Below the pieces are notes generated by a model. It had not been told where the DNA came from. It did not search any database and worked only from the letters and a program-made list of their open reading frames with translations. DNA of 37,738 nt from an uncultured Taibaiella sp. GTDB lineage: Bacteria > Bacteroidota > Bacteroidia > Chitinophagales > Chitinophagaceae. This document shows, one piece after another, positions 1 through 8,185 of this stretch. The DNA lies in NCBI GenBank assembly GCA_937870855.1, contig CALMWT010000202.1, positions 1 to 37,738 of the forward strand. The letters are read 5' to 3'. How positions within the stretch are numbered: position 1 is the stretch's first letter; each line of letters starts with the position of its first letter. The position numbers and the translations under genes were made by a program.

Positions 1-86
1 CACCAGAGGCAATCGGGACTTCTTAAAACTGTCAACCTATTTCAGGACAATACACTTTGTTCACTCCGCAAATGGACTGCTAAGTA

Positions 87-2321
87 TTATTTCTGTAACT
101 GATAACGCACGCCCAAAAAAACTCTCATGCCCTGAAGTGAAGCATAGTTATAGCTCGGATCGAAAGTGTAGCCATTGGGATTGTTTACGGGATCGTTAGC
201 GTATTTATCGAAAGGATCGTTGGCGCGCATAATAGGATTGGCAGGAACGAAGTTGAAAATGTTTTTCACTCCCCCATAAAATTCAATTCCCTTATCCAGC
301 TTTTTGGTGAGTTGCACATTGGCGATACAAAACCACGGAGAATATTCGGGACGATAATCATTGGGAAAAACAGGCAGCCGCATTGGTCCGTTCCAGTTCC
401 CGGTCACATCTACCAACCAACCTTTAGAAAATGTATAGCTCAGGAGAAAATTGCCGCTCCATTTTGGCGCATAGAGTTGCACATTTTTTTCCGTCAAATC
501 CCATTCGTTCTTTTCCATCTGATAAACATCCATGAAGGTGACACCCGCCATCAGCTTTAAAGGAAAGGTAAAATTCGCATCTACATTTAGCGAAGCTCCC
601 TGCGAAACCCCATAACCCTGAAGATTATTGTAGATGATTTTGTTAGGATCGGAATTGAAATCTGCCACAATCTTGTTGGTGAAATAGGAATAGAACGCAG
701 TAAGATCGAAGTTGATAAAACCACTATTGAATGTAGTTTTCAAAACATAGTTGAGATTCCCATTGTAGGATCGTTCCGGGTTTAATTCTTCTTCTATAAT
801 CACTTCACGAGCACCGGTAAGTGCTGCATGATCTTCTGTAAAAAGATTTACAACACGAAAACCTGTACCAAAGCTTGCGCGTAGCGTATTGCTCTTATTG
901 GGCGACCATTTGTATGCAAGCCGCGGTGAATGAATGTTGCCATGATGCTCGTTATAATCGTAGCGGTAGCCGGCAAGTAATCTATGTTTGGGATGAAAAC
1001 TCCACTCTTCTTGTGCAAATATGCCAGGAAGCGTGGTGATGGAAGGCTGATTGGTAGCATCGCCGATACTTGACGTTGCGGGTGTATTATCATCGTAATA
1101 ATTATAGCGCAATGATGTGCCCAAAAGGAAATTGTGCTGCGTTGCAAACTGCTTATCCCAGTACAATTGGGCAAAAGCCACTTGCTGCGTAGCCATATAG
1201 GGGATGACACCGTAGTAGGAATCCTGATTATGCCAGTTGTAAGACCATTGGGAGATAATTTTTTCTTTGAAGGGAAGCTGATACATTCCAATCAATTCCA
1301 CACGCTGTGTGTAGATGCTTTCACCATAAATGCTGTCTGTTCCCCGCCATTGTTTGTTCCAATTCATTTGTCCGCCCCAACGATCTTCATAAACATACCT
1401 TGCTGCAATGCTTGCTATACGATTTTGCTGCCGGGAGAAATTCCATTTATTGAAAATTGATAGCCGGCTTTGCAAGGTGATGTCAGTGAAACCATCGTCG
1501 TTGTTGTCGGTAGGATTAGAATAGTTGAAATAGCTGATGCCTAAAAGACTTTGTGCTTTACCCACACTGGCTTTCACAGCTATATCTGCATTGTATTCCT
1601 GCCAGGAAGTAGCCATAATATCAGCAGTAAATAAAGGAGCTTTTGAGGGATTTTTTGTGATGACGTTTATGATGCCACCCATTGCTTCTGAGCCATACAG
1701 TGAAGAAGCGGGACCTTTTACTACTTCAATTCTTTCCACAATGCTATTTGGAATACCGCTTAAACCATAAACCGTAGAAAGGCTCGAAACAATTGGCATT
1801 CCATCAATCAAAATCATCGTGTAAGGACCTTCCATGCCATTGATGTGGATGTCGCCGGTATTGCATACGTTGCAATTGAGTTGAGGCTTTACTCCATTTA
1901 CCAGACCCACTGCTTCAAATAAATTAGGAGTCGGATTTTTTTGGAAAAATTTAGCCGTTATTATTTCTACTGGAATAGGACTTTCTGAACGGGAAATTTC
2001 TTTCATCGTACCCGTCACTACTACTTCATTCATGTCGTGATTGTTCTCAAGTAGTTCGATGCTCAAAATCTCATCTTTCAACCCGACTGTTTTTGAATAA
2101 AAACCCAGTGCAGAAACATGAAGTTTCATTTCACCTTCAGGAATATTGTTTATCTGAAAAAAACCTGCACTATCCGTAGTGGTTCCTAAGTTGGCTTTTC
2201 CAATCACCACAGACGCAAATGGAACAGGCTGGCTTTTTGAAAAAACATATCCACGCACATTTCGTTGAGCTATAACCGGGTGAATTACTAAGAGCAATAG
2301 AAAGGTAAATAATAGCCTCAT
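87..2321 (-). CDS. TonB-dependent outer-membrane receptor
   Basis: The 744-residue protein starts with a signal peptide (about residues 1-18, cut after VIAQ). A carboxypeptidase-regulatory-like beta-sandwich follows (about 20-95: VRGYVFSKSQPVPFASV, then a GTTTDSAGFF turn), typical of Bacteroidota receptors. A TonB-box-like stretch EVVVTGT lies near 99-105. The plug domain (about 110-225) contains ILIDGMPIV and RIEVVKGPASSLYGSEAMGG, hallmarks of the family, and the rest is a beta-barrel ending in a C-terminal strand (GVRYQLQK). The protein imports a scarce ligand across the outer membrane using TonB-ExbBD energy. The substrate cannot be read, because no SusD-like partner or metal enzyme is adjacent. 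A CNVC pair at residues 150-153 in the plug is notable. The gene is monocistronic, divergent from the lytic transglycosylase, and its length is normal. Confidence 0.93.
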   Translation of the reverse strand: MRLLFTFLLLLVIHPVIAQRNVRGYVFSKSQPVPFASVVIGKANLGTTTDSAGFFQINNIPEGEMKLHVSALGFYSKTVGLKDEILSIELLENNHDMNEVVVTGTMKEISRSESPIPVEIITAKFFQKNPTPNLFEAVGLVNGVKPQLNCNVCNTGDIHINGMEGPYTMILIDGMPIVSSLSTVYGLSGIPNSIVERIEVVKGPASSLYGSEAMGGIINVITKNPSKAPLFTADIMATSWQEYNADIAVKASVGKAQSLLGISYFNYSNPTDNNDDGFTDITLQSRLSIFNKWNFSRQQNRIASIAARYVYEDRWGGQMNWNKQWRGTDSIYGESIYTQRVELIGMYQLPFKEKIISQWSYNWHNQDSYYGVIPYMATQQVAFAQLYWDKQFATQHNFLLGTSLRYNYYDDNTPATSSIGDATNQPSITTLPGIFAQEEWSFHPKHRLLAGYRYDYNEHHGNIHSPRLAYKWSPNKSNTLRASFGTGFRVVNLFTEDHAALTGAREVIIEEELNPERSYNGNLNYVLKTTFNSGFINFDLTAFYSYFTNKIVADFNSDPNKIIYNNLQGYGVSQGASLNVDANFTFPLKLMAGVTFMDVYQMEKNEWDLTEKNVQLYAPKWSGNFLLSYTFSKGWLVDVTGNWNGPMRLPVFPNDYRPEYSPWFCIANVQLTKKLDKGIEFYGGVKNIFNFVPANPIMRANDPFDKYANDPVNNPNGYTFDPSYNYASLQGMRVFLGVRYQLQK

Positions 2322-2444
2322 TATATAAATTTAGGGTGCAAGGTAAATATTTTTAGGCTAACCGAAATCACTAATCGTTGTGAATATTTTATACCTCGTT
2401 TGTGTTTAATCTTCCTAAATTTATAAAGACCCAAAACTGATGCT

Positions 2445-3368
2445 ATGCAATTCCAATTTAAAACAAGTTTATACTTTCTTGCGGGTATGCTAATGGGAGC
2501 CGCTGCCATTGCAACTTATTCTTTTCGCGGAGTCAATGATGCAGAAGAAGTAGTGGAAGTAAAACAAGATGGTCGCCTGCAATATAAATGGTACGCTCCC
2601 GAAATACCCCGGACGCTCCATTTTGCAGGTGAAAAAGTTCCACTCGAAAGACAGGAAGTACGCGAACAACTGGATCGGGAGCTGCTTTACAACTATTACA
2701 ACCAATACAGCACTATCTATATCCTAAAGCAGGCTGAACGCTATTTGCCATTGATAGAACCTTTGTTGAAAGCGAATGGAATTCCTGAGGATTTTAAGTA
2801 TTTGTGTATTGCAGAAAGCGCGCTTCAGAATCAAACATCGCGCGTGGGTGCGGTAGGTTTTTGGCAATTTATGCCGGCTACAGCGCCGCAATTTGGCTTA
2901 GAAGTTAGCGATGAAGTTGACGAACGTTATCATGTAGCGAAATCAACCATGGCGGCTATCAAATACTTCAAGCAGGCTTATGAAAAATTTGGTTCATGGA
3001 CAGCAACCGCAGCTTCGTATAATATGGGACAAGGAGGTTACAATGGTCAGTCAACATTTCAGCAACGAACTAATTATTACGATCTGCTTTTACCCGAAGA
3101 AACCATGCGTTATGTGTTCCGCATACTTGCCTTTAAATTATTAGTAGGAGAAGCGCAAAAATTTGGGTATATCGTTACGAAGAATGATGCTTACAAACCT
3201 CATCGTACAAAAACGCTTACTGTCAGCAACTCAATTCCCAACCTTGCACAGTTTGCCCTTGATAACGGAACCACTTACCGCACCTTGAAACAATTAAATC
3301 CCTGGCTAAGGGAGCGAAAACTTACTATAAAACCCGGCAAAAGCTACGAAATAGAAATGCCACAATAG
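2445..3368 (+). CDS. Membrane-anchored lytic transglycosylase (SLT/GH23, MltD-like) with LysM-like tail
   Basis: The 307-residue protein has an N-terminal hydrophobic segment (about 8-25) that is a membrane anchor or uncleaved signal. The GH23 transglycosylase core spans about 105-225. The probable catalytic glutamate is E124 in CIAESALQ, followed by the diagnostic GAVGFWQFMPATA motif and AASYNMGQGG. Such enzymes cleave peptidoglycan between MurNAc and GlcNAc to give 1,6-anhydro ends, in the periplasm. The last 50 residues (TLTVSNSIPNLAQFALDNG, then LKQLNPWL and IKPGKSYEI) resemble a degenerate LysM module for glycan binding. The ATG at 2445 is the first in frame that places the hydrophobic segment at the N terminus. 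A short membrane protein follows 32 bp downstream on the same strand. Confidence 0.88.
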   Translation: MQFQFKTSLYFLAGMLMGAAAIATYSFRGVNDAEEVVEVKQDGRLQYKWYAPEIPRTLHFAGEKVPLERQEVREQLDRELLYNYYNQYSTIYILKQAERYLPLIEPLLKANGIPEDFKYLCIAESALQNQTSRVGAVGFWQFMPATAPQFGLEVSDEVDERYHVAKSTMAAIKYFKQAYEKFGSWTATAASYNMGQGGYNGQSTFQQRTNYYDLLLPEETMRYVFRILAFKLLVGEAQKFGYIVTKNDAYKPHRTKTLTVSNSIPNLAQFALDNGTTYRTLKQLNPWLRERKLTIKPGKSYEIEMPQ

Positions 3369-3400
3369 ACGATTAGTAAATGTTTCCAATAACACATACT

Positions 3401-3586
3401 ATGAAAAATTTGCTCGGCTACATACGTGCAATATTGCTTTCCATCGTTGTTGCGCTTGCCATAGATGCAATCACTAACTATGAAGACTACAAACAGGGAT
3501 GGGCTGCAAACTTTAGCGGTAAAAAGTTTTTTGAAAAAACTAAAACTGCCCATCCCTCCGACAGTGAAAAAACGATTGGAGCTTAA
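3401..3586 (+). CDS. Small hypothetical membrane protein (61 aa)
   Basis: This short reading frame is best started at the ATG at 3401 (MKNLLGYIR), although an upstream in-frame ATG exists at 3380. It has one predicted membrane segment (about residues 5-25, LGYIRAILLSIVVALAIDAI) and a charged tail containing YEDYKQGW and KKFFEKTK. It lies 32 bp after the lytic transglycosylase on the same strand, so the two are probably co-transcribed, and it converges on ricT. I recognise no family. The membrane segment and orientation favour a real gene, but its size leaves doubt. Confidence 0.5.
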   Translation: MKNLLGYIRAILLSIVVALAIDAITNYEDYKQGWAANFSGKKFFEKTKTAHPSDSEKTIGA

Positions 3587-3610
3587 AATTCCTACGTTTC
3601 CTCCAGCCGG

Positions 3611-4984
3611 TTATTTAGCAGGTGGCTGTGGCTGCTGGTTGCGGTTGTTATTATTATTGCGCTGCTGGTTAGGATTTGGTTTCTGATTACGCTGCTGCCC
3701 ACCTTGTTGTCCTTGCTTTTGCTGTGGTTGAGCCGGACGTTGGGATGGTTGATTTTGCTTTGGTTGCTGATTGGGGTTAGATGGTTGTTGTGGTTTCTGC
3801 GATTGCGGTCTTGCCTGCTGACGACTTTTTGGTTGGTCGGAAGAATGCTGGGGTTTGTTGCCACTACTTTTTCTGCGGCTATTCTTTTCAAGCGTCTTCA
3901 ATGTAATTTGCCCTACATCATTCACAAAACCCATCTCAACTTTTACTCCTGCTTTATTAGTGTTTGTTTCCAGTTCTACAGGTTGTAGTTCATCGGGTTT
4001 TTTGCCTTCCTTATTCAGTTTCAATATTTCTTTCACCCGCACAATAGTCAATGGATATTGCTTGCTTGTGCCTCTGTATCCATACCACATCAGGTTCCTG
4101 AAAATATCTTTTTTCAACAAGAATGCTTCGCCCTGAGTTGTTTGGAGTGTTTCTGCATGGTCGGGAAATACGCGCAATGCATCCATATAAGTATCGAGCT
4201 CGTAGTTGAGGCAGCATTTAAGCCGGCCGCATTGACCCGATAATTTGGTTTGATTGATAGAAAGATTTTGATAGCGGGCAGCATTGGTATTTACCGACTT
4301 AAAATCAGTTAACCAGGTGCTGCAACAAAGTTCACGTCCGCACGATCCTATTCCACCTACTTTTCCACTTTCCTGCCGCGCTCCTATTTGCCGCATTTCC
4401 ACCTTAAACCGAAACTCGGTAGCATATACTTTTATAAGCTCACGAAAATCTACCCGTCCATCGGCAGTGTAAAAAAAAGTTCCTTTCTTTCCATCAGCCT
4501 GAACCTCTACTTCACATATTTTCATTTCAAGCTTTAGCTGCTTTGCAATGGCGCGACTGCCTACCATTATTTCCTGCTCCCTGTCTTTTTGCTTGTAGTA
4601 GTGATCCAGATCTTCATCGGAAGCAAGCCGCAATACCCGTTTCATTTGCGGGTCTTCTTTTGCGCCGTATTTTTTCATTTGGAGTTTTACCAACTCGCCG
4701 GTAAGGCTTACCATACCAACATCAAATCCGCTAACGCCTTCCACGGTTATCATCTGTCCTTTTTCAAGAACGAGATGAGTGTTGTTTCGGTAAAACTCTT
4801 TTCTGCTTCCTTTATTGAACGATACTTCGATTATCGGGTAAGGTTTTGCACTATCGTGCAGGGGCAGAGCGTTTAGCCAGTCAAAAACATTCATTCGGTT
4901 GCATCCACCAGTGCTACATCCACCATTGCTTTTACAACCTGAGGGTTTTCCGCTTGCGCCTGTCCCACAATTGCCACATCCCAT
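3611..4984 (-). CDS. ricT: PSP1-domain protein, RicT/YaaT homologue
   Basis: The 457-residue protein carries the PSP1 C-terminal domain (about residues 95-190), recognisable by LRLASDEDLDHYY, KICEVEVQADGKKGTFFYTA and RVDFRELIKVYA. Two strongly conserved cysteine motifs follow: IGSCGRELCCSTWL and CGRLKCCLNYE. In Bacillus the homologue joins RicA and RicF in an Fe-S-containing complex that controls RNase Y-dependent mRNA processing; its role in Bacteroidota is less clear. The N terminus adds a Gly/Cys-rich leader with five cysteines (C3, C6, C17, C23, C28). The last roughly 80 residues are Gln/Asn/Pro-rich and probably disordered. It lies downstream of holB on the same strand, and the holB-yaaT adjacency is also found in Bacillus. 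It appears to have its own promoter at 4993-5020. Confidence 0.88.
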   Translation of the reverse strand: MGCGNCGTGASGKPSGCKSNGGCSTGGCNRMNVFDWLNALPLHDSAKPYPIIEVSFNKGSRKEFYRNNTHLVLEKGQMITVEGVSGFDVGMVSLTGELVKLQMKKYGAKEDPQMKRVLRLASDEDLDHYYKQKDREQEIMVGSRAIAKQLKLEMKICEVEVQADGKKGTFFYTADGRVDFRELIKVYATEFRFKVEMRQIGARQESGKVGGIGSCGRELCCSTWLTDFKSVNTNAARYQNLSINQTKLSGQCGRLKCCLNYELDTYMDALRVFPDHAETLQTTQGEAFLLKKDIFRNLMWYGYRGTSKQYPLTIVRVKEILKLNKEGKKPDELQPVELETNTNKAGVKVEMGFVNDVGQITLKTLEKNSRRKSSGNKPQHSSDQPKSRQQARPQSQKPQQPSNPNQQPKQNQPSQRPAQPQQKQGQQGGQQRNQKPNPNQQRNNNNNRNQQPQPPAK

Positions 4985-4992
4985 TTAGATAT

Positions 4993-5020
4993 CAAATTTA
5001 TATTGACAGCTTCGGGACAA
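4993..5020 (-). promoter_or_regulatory. Bacteroidota-type promoter of ricT
   Basis: Read on the minus strand, TTG (5018-5020), 17 nt, then TAAATTTG (4993-5000) matches the Bacteroidota -33/-7 pattern TTG...TAnnTTTG. The -7 box ends 8 nt before the ricT ATG, implying a very short leader. Confidence 0.55.
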
Positions 5021-5233
5021 TCTTCTAACTTAAAAAGAACTCAAAACACATGGGGTCATCTTGTTCTCATCCTATTCACCGATTGCCTTTATAGCCGATT
5101 GACGAAAAATAATAAAATAGTTGGCAAATTTAGTCTTATCAATTGATAAGTGTTCAATTTAGAATGCCAAATGTATAATGCAGATCTAAGGTCAATTCTC
5201 CAGAAAAAAGAAATGGAGATTACCATTATCATT

Positions 5234-6370
5234 TTAAAAAACTTCTTGTTCCCGTCCTTGCAATATCTGCACAATCATTATCGAAAGCGCATGCAATTGT
5301 GTTTTGCCATGTGCATTTCGTTCTATGTAGTAAATAGTCTTAGAAATACGCTCTATCATTTTTTGAATAAGCTCTGTTGCAAGATTTCTGTTTGCCAGCT
5401 TTTTCACAAACTCGACTTCCTCATCCGGCAACGGTGGGGGAACACCCGGCAGATAGCGAACCCGAATTGCCTGCTCCAGCAAATGAATATTGAATTGAAG
5501 AAAGTTCTTTTGCTGCTCTCTGCCTGCTTTGCTCCACTCATCTGCAAACTTTGAAATTTCAATTCCATTTTGTGTAAAGAGTGCGTTGAACCATTTCTTT
5601 ACGTGGGGGAAAAGATCGTTTTCAGTATATCGAACCAACTTTAGCGCTTCTGTAAAACTGCCATCAGCGAGGTGTGCTGTTTGTGCCGCTTTGCGTGGGT
5701 CTGCTAACGATCGGTCGGTAAGTCCCTGCGCAATATCGGCCGCAGATATAGGTGCAAGACGTATCATTTGCGTGCGCGAAAGAATGGTTGGAAGAATCTC
5801 ATCTGTATCTTCTGCCACTAACAAAAGCAATGTGTCTGGGGGTGGCTCTTCTATCAACTTCAAAAGAATATTTCCCTCCTTTTTTAAATATTCTGCACGC
5901 CATATTATTTGAATCTTCCTTCCTCCTTCATAAGATTTCAGGTTGAGGTTTTCCAGTATTTCGCGGCACTCTTCAGCCGTTATGTTTCCTTGTTTGTTCT
6001 CTGCGTTTATAAATTGTAGCCAATCGTAGGTTGTTCCATAGGGTGTTTGTGCCACAAACTCACGAAACTTTTGGATGAAATGCCTGCTCATAGCCTTTGT
6101 ATTTGGCTTGGGTGCTATGGAGGGAAATGTCACATGCAGATCGGCATGTTCGAGGCGGGAAGTTTTGTAACAGTCGCTGCAATTTCCACAAGCATCGCCA
6201 TCCTTTTTATTTGTGCAGAAAATAAATTGTGCAAATGCCAGCGCCAGCGGCAAACCTCCTGTTCCTTCCGCACCTGTAATCAGCAATGCGTGGGGCAATC
6301 GTTCATCTTCCCACATAGTATGCAGCCAACTTTTTGCTGCGTATTGCCCCACCACTTGTTTCAAAAGCAT
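5234..6370 (-). CDS. holB: DNA polymerase III clamp-loader subunit delta'
   Basis: The 378-residue protein opens with VVGQYAAKSWL and LPHALLITGAEGTGG, the N-terminal AAA+ fold of clamp-loader subunits. A zinc module follows (FCTNKKDGDACGNCSDC), then HADLHVTFP and KLIEEPPPDTLLLLVAE, both typical of delta'. The P-loop reads GAEGTGGL and lacks the catalytic lysine, consistent with the non-ATP-hydrolysing delta' of many bacteria. Sensor-1/SRC-like residues read LSRTQMI. It acts with DnaX (tau/gamma) and delta to load the sliding clamp. It is upstream of ricT on the same strand with a 249-bp gap. Length is in the normal range. Confidence 0.9.
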   Translation of the reverse strand: MLLKQVVGQYAAKSWLHTMWEDERLPHALLITGAEGTGGLPLALAFAQFIFCTNKKDGDACGNCSDCYKTSRLEHADLHVTFPSIAPKPNTKAMSRHFIQKFREFVAQTPYGTTYDWLQFINAENKQGNITAEECREILENLNLKSYEGGRKIQIIWRAEYLKKEGNILLKLIEEPPPDTLLLLVAEDTDEILPTILSRTQMIRLAPISAADIAQGLTDRSLADPRKAAQTAHLADGSFTEALKLVRYTENDLFPHVKKWFNALFTQNGIEISKFADEWSKAGREQQKNFLQFNIHLLEQAIRVRYLPGVPPPLPDEEVEFVKKLANRNLATELIQKMIERISKTIYYIERNAHGKTQLHALSIMIVQILQGREQEVF

Positions 6371-6374
6371 GGTT

Positions 6375-6404
6375 CAAAGTTGCCGCTAAATCACCATAAG
6401 TCAA
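6375..6404 (-). promoter_or_regulatory. Probable promoter of holB
   Basis: On the minus strand TTG (6402-6404) is followed after 19 nt by CAACTTTG (6375-6382), one mismatch from TAnnTTTG. The box sits 4 nt before the ATG, so the transcript would be nearly leaderless. Confidence 0.45.
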
Positions 6405-6561
6405 AATTGACCAACAGTCTTTTCTACAGATTCAAACCACTATATATTGTCTCAAAATTTAGGTTCTTAAATGCTTCAAGGTTGTTTAATCTATACTTAA
6501 TATTGCATACTGGCTATTGCACGGAACGATTTTTTTTGCGTAGCAATAGCTGATTCTTTAG

Positions 6562-6987
6562 ATGGATATAAATCACCTCGCTGAAGACGTTCCAATTCTT
6601 CAATACAAATTTGCACTGAGCGGAGAAAAAGATACTTATGAAGTTATCTTTCTAATTAGCGGCGATTGTTTGAAAACGCAATGTACCTGCAAACACCCGC
6701 ATCCATGCTGGCACATAGAATATATTCTTGCAGGAAAAACATCCCGAATAATAGGAGGAGATATGCCGCTCCACAACGAAATGATAACCAAAGCTGCTGT
6801 AACCGCAGAAGGAAGATTTCTTTTACGGAAGGCTAAGAAAAAATATGCACAAGAAACTCATTGCAGACGATGCAACAGCCAACAGATCGTGAAACTCAAG
6901 AACTCTGTTTTGGCGAAGATTTATACTTTATTTCGGGAAACTAAGAGCCATACCTACTTCTGTAAAGATTGTAAATGGACCTGGTAA
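6562..6987 (+). CDS. SWIM-like Cys/His motif plus C-terminal zinc-ribbon protein, copy 1
   Basis: The 141-residue cytosolic protein is of no family I can name. It contains a SWIM-type metal-binding motif, CTCKHPHPCWH (C41, C43, C49, H51; pattern CxCx5CxH), followed by the phrase YILAGKTSRI. Its C-terminal third is a zinc-ribbon-like CRRC (101-104) and CKDC (134-137), ending in the tripeptide WTW. SWIM fingers in known proteins bind nucleic acids or proteins, but the partner here is unknown. A paralogue with the same order of motifs begins 46 bp downstream, so the pair arose by tandem duplication. No transmembrane segment or catalytic motif is visible. It is divergent from holB. Confidence 0.8.
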   Translation: MDINHLAEDVPILQYKFALSGEKDTYEVIFLISGDCLKTQCTCKHPHPCWHIEYILAGKTSRIIGGDMPLHNEMITKAAVTAEGRFLLRKAKKKYAQETHCRRCNSQQIVKLKNSVLAKIYTLFRETKSHTYFCKDCKWTW

Positions 6988-7033
6988 ATGATCTCGAAAA
7001 AACCCAACTCCTCTAACAAAGAATTACATCCTA

Positions 7034-7432
7034 TTGAAAACGTATAATTTTCATCTACATGGCGAAAAGGGAATTTATCAAATAGCTTTTGCCGTTGACA
7101 ATGATAATATTGAGTCTAATTGCGATTGCCATTATCAAACCGGTCATAAACTGTGCTGGCATCGCTATTATATACTAGCCGGAAAAACGCAAAGGATACT
7201 GGAAGAAGAGTATTCAGAACAAAAAGAATTGACAGCCACACTCCAAAAAACTGTTGGAGGACGTGAATTGATTAATCAAGCGAAAGCTACATTCGGAGAA
7301 AAGGAAACTTGCCGAAGATGCAACAGTTCCAATATTTTGGAATTAAACCAGGGAATTGCCGGAAAAATCATTAAGATTTTTATTCCTTCAGGGCAAAGAT
7401 ATTTTTGCTGGAAATGCAGATGGTCGTGGTGA
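7034..7432 (+). CDS. SWIM-like Cys/His motif plus C-terminal zinc-ribbon protein, copy 2 (TTG start)
   Basis: This 132-residue paralogue of the preceding gene has a SWIM-type motif CDC-x8-CWH (C30, C32, C41, H43), the shared phrase YILAGKTQRI, and a zinc ribbon CRRC (93-96) with CWKC (125-128), ending WSW. Aligned with copy 1 (QYKFALSGEKDTYEV), its N terminus (TYNFHLHGEKGIYQI) starts about where expected. There is no in-frame ATG, so I place the start at the TTG at 7034. An ATG at 6988, directly after copy 1's stop, opens a different frame that ends after 19 codons. A frameshift in the 5' end is therefore possible. Function unknown. Confidence 0.72.
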   Translation: MKTYNFHLHGEKGIYQIAFAVDNDNIESNCDCHYQTGHKLCWHRYYILAGKTQRILEEEYSEQKELTATLQKTVGGRELINQAKATFGEKETCRRCNSSNILELNQGIAGKIIKIFIPSGQRYFCWKCRWSW

Positions 7433-7485
7433 AAAAAAGCCACAACCTAAGTTGCAGCTCCTCTTCATTCACTTGTTTCTTAAAA

Positions 7486-8013
7486 TTATCTGCCATTCTT
7501 TTTATCAATTATGGCTCCTATACCGGTGCCGGCACCCGCACCTAATACTCCACCTATCACAGCACCTGCACCACGATTACGTTTGTTGATTACGGCTCCT
7601 GCCGCAGCACCAGCCGCCGTACCAATTACCGCACCTTTAGCCTTCGCACTCCATCCACGTTTTTCGGGTACTACCACGGGTTCCTGATATACAGCAGGCG
7701 TTGTTGCTACGCTGTTACCAGCGTAGGTTTGTGTAGAGGATTGAGCGTAAGAAGATTGAGGTCTTACCGTAGTTTTACGCTTTGGCTTTTTAGCTACTGT
7801 GGCACTTGAGGCTACAGATTTTGTGACGGCTTTAGCTTCGGCTACTTGTGTCATAGAATCAATCACTTGCTGGCGCACCATCACCATTTGTAAAGAATCA
7901 ATTGTCTTTTGTTTCGCACTCATCAATGCTTCTTGTTGCTTAACAGAAGACTGACTACATGAGGCTAAAATCGTTATACCTCCTATTGCTATTGCTTGCA
8001 TAATCTGTTTCAT
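7486..8013 (-). CDS. Glycine-zipper lipoprotein
   Basis: The start is placed at the ATG at 8013, giving a lipoprotein signal: MKQIM, a hydrophobic run, then the lipobox ILASC. An upstream in-frame ATG at 8076 would bury the signal. The middle is a coiled-coil-like, Lys/Ser/Thr/Val-rich linker with VAKKPKRKTTVRP. The C-terminal 55 residues form a glycine zipper (GAVIGTAAGAAAGAVI, then GAGAVIGGVLGAGAGTGIGAI) that probably inserts in or packs against the membrane, as in YMGG/OmpA-like Gly-zipper proteins. It is probably an envelope protein of unknown function. It stands alone, converging on the SWIM-motif pair. Confidence 0.78.
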   Translation of the reverse strand: MKQIMQAIAIGGITILASCSQSSVKQQEALMSAKQKTIDSLQMVMVRQQVIDSMTQVAEAKAVTKSVASSATVAKKPKRKTTVRPQSSYAQSSTQTYAGNSVATTPAVYQEPVVVPEKRGWSAKAKGAVIGTAAGAAAGAVINKRNRGAGAVIGGVLGAGAGTGIGAIIDKKNGR

Positions 8014-8140
8014 AATTCCAGGTTTTAATCTTCCTGTATATTGCCAAACCCATGCCAGTTGGCAGTTAGTTAACAATTTTTAAGCGTTAAATTCTATTAA
8101 CCTTTCAGAGGAAATTTCTATGCGTGGTCTTCAGGAAATA

Positions 8141-8166
8141 AAAAAGCGCCTCGTTTCGGAGGCGCT
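8141..8166 (-). terminator. Rho-independent terminator after rpsD
   Basis: A perfect 8-bp stem (AGCGCCTC at 8145-8152, GAGGCGCT at 8159-8166) with a 6-nt loop. On the minus strand it is followed by a run of T (complement of 8141-8144 and beyond). It lies 20 bp past the rpsD stop and marks the end of the ribosomal-protein operon. Confidence 0.85.
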
Positions 8167-8185
8167 GTAATAAGAGGGGAAAATA

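Noticed and set aside
1..86. Start of the window before the TonB receptor stop
   Set aside because: No open frame, repeat or terminator could be supported in these 86 bases.
848..1291. 147-codon minus-strand frame inside the TonB receptor
   Set aside because: Alternate frame of a strongly supported receptor gene.
2339..2345. Possible -7 box (TACCTTG, minus strand) for the TonB receptor
   Set aside because: One base short of TAnnTTTG and no TTG at the expected spacing.
6047..6553. 168-codon plus-strand open frame over the start of holB
   Set aside because: It is antisense to the well-supported holB gene and its translation has no recognisable features.
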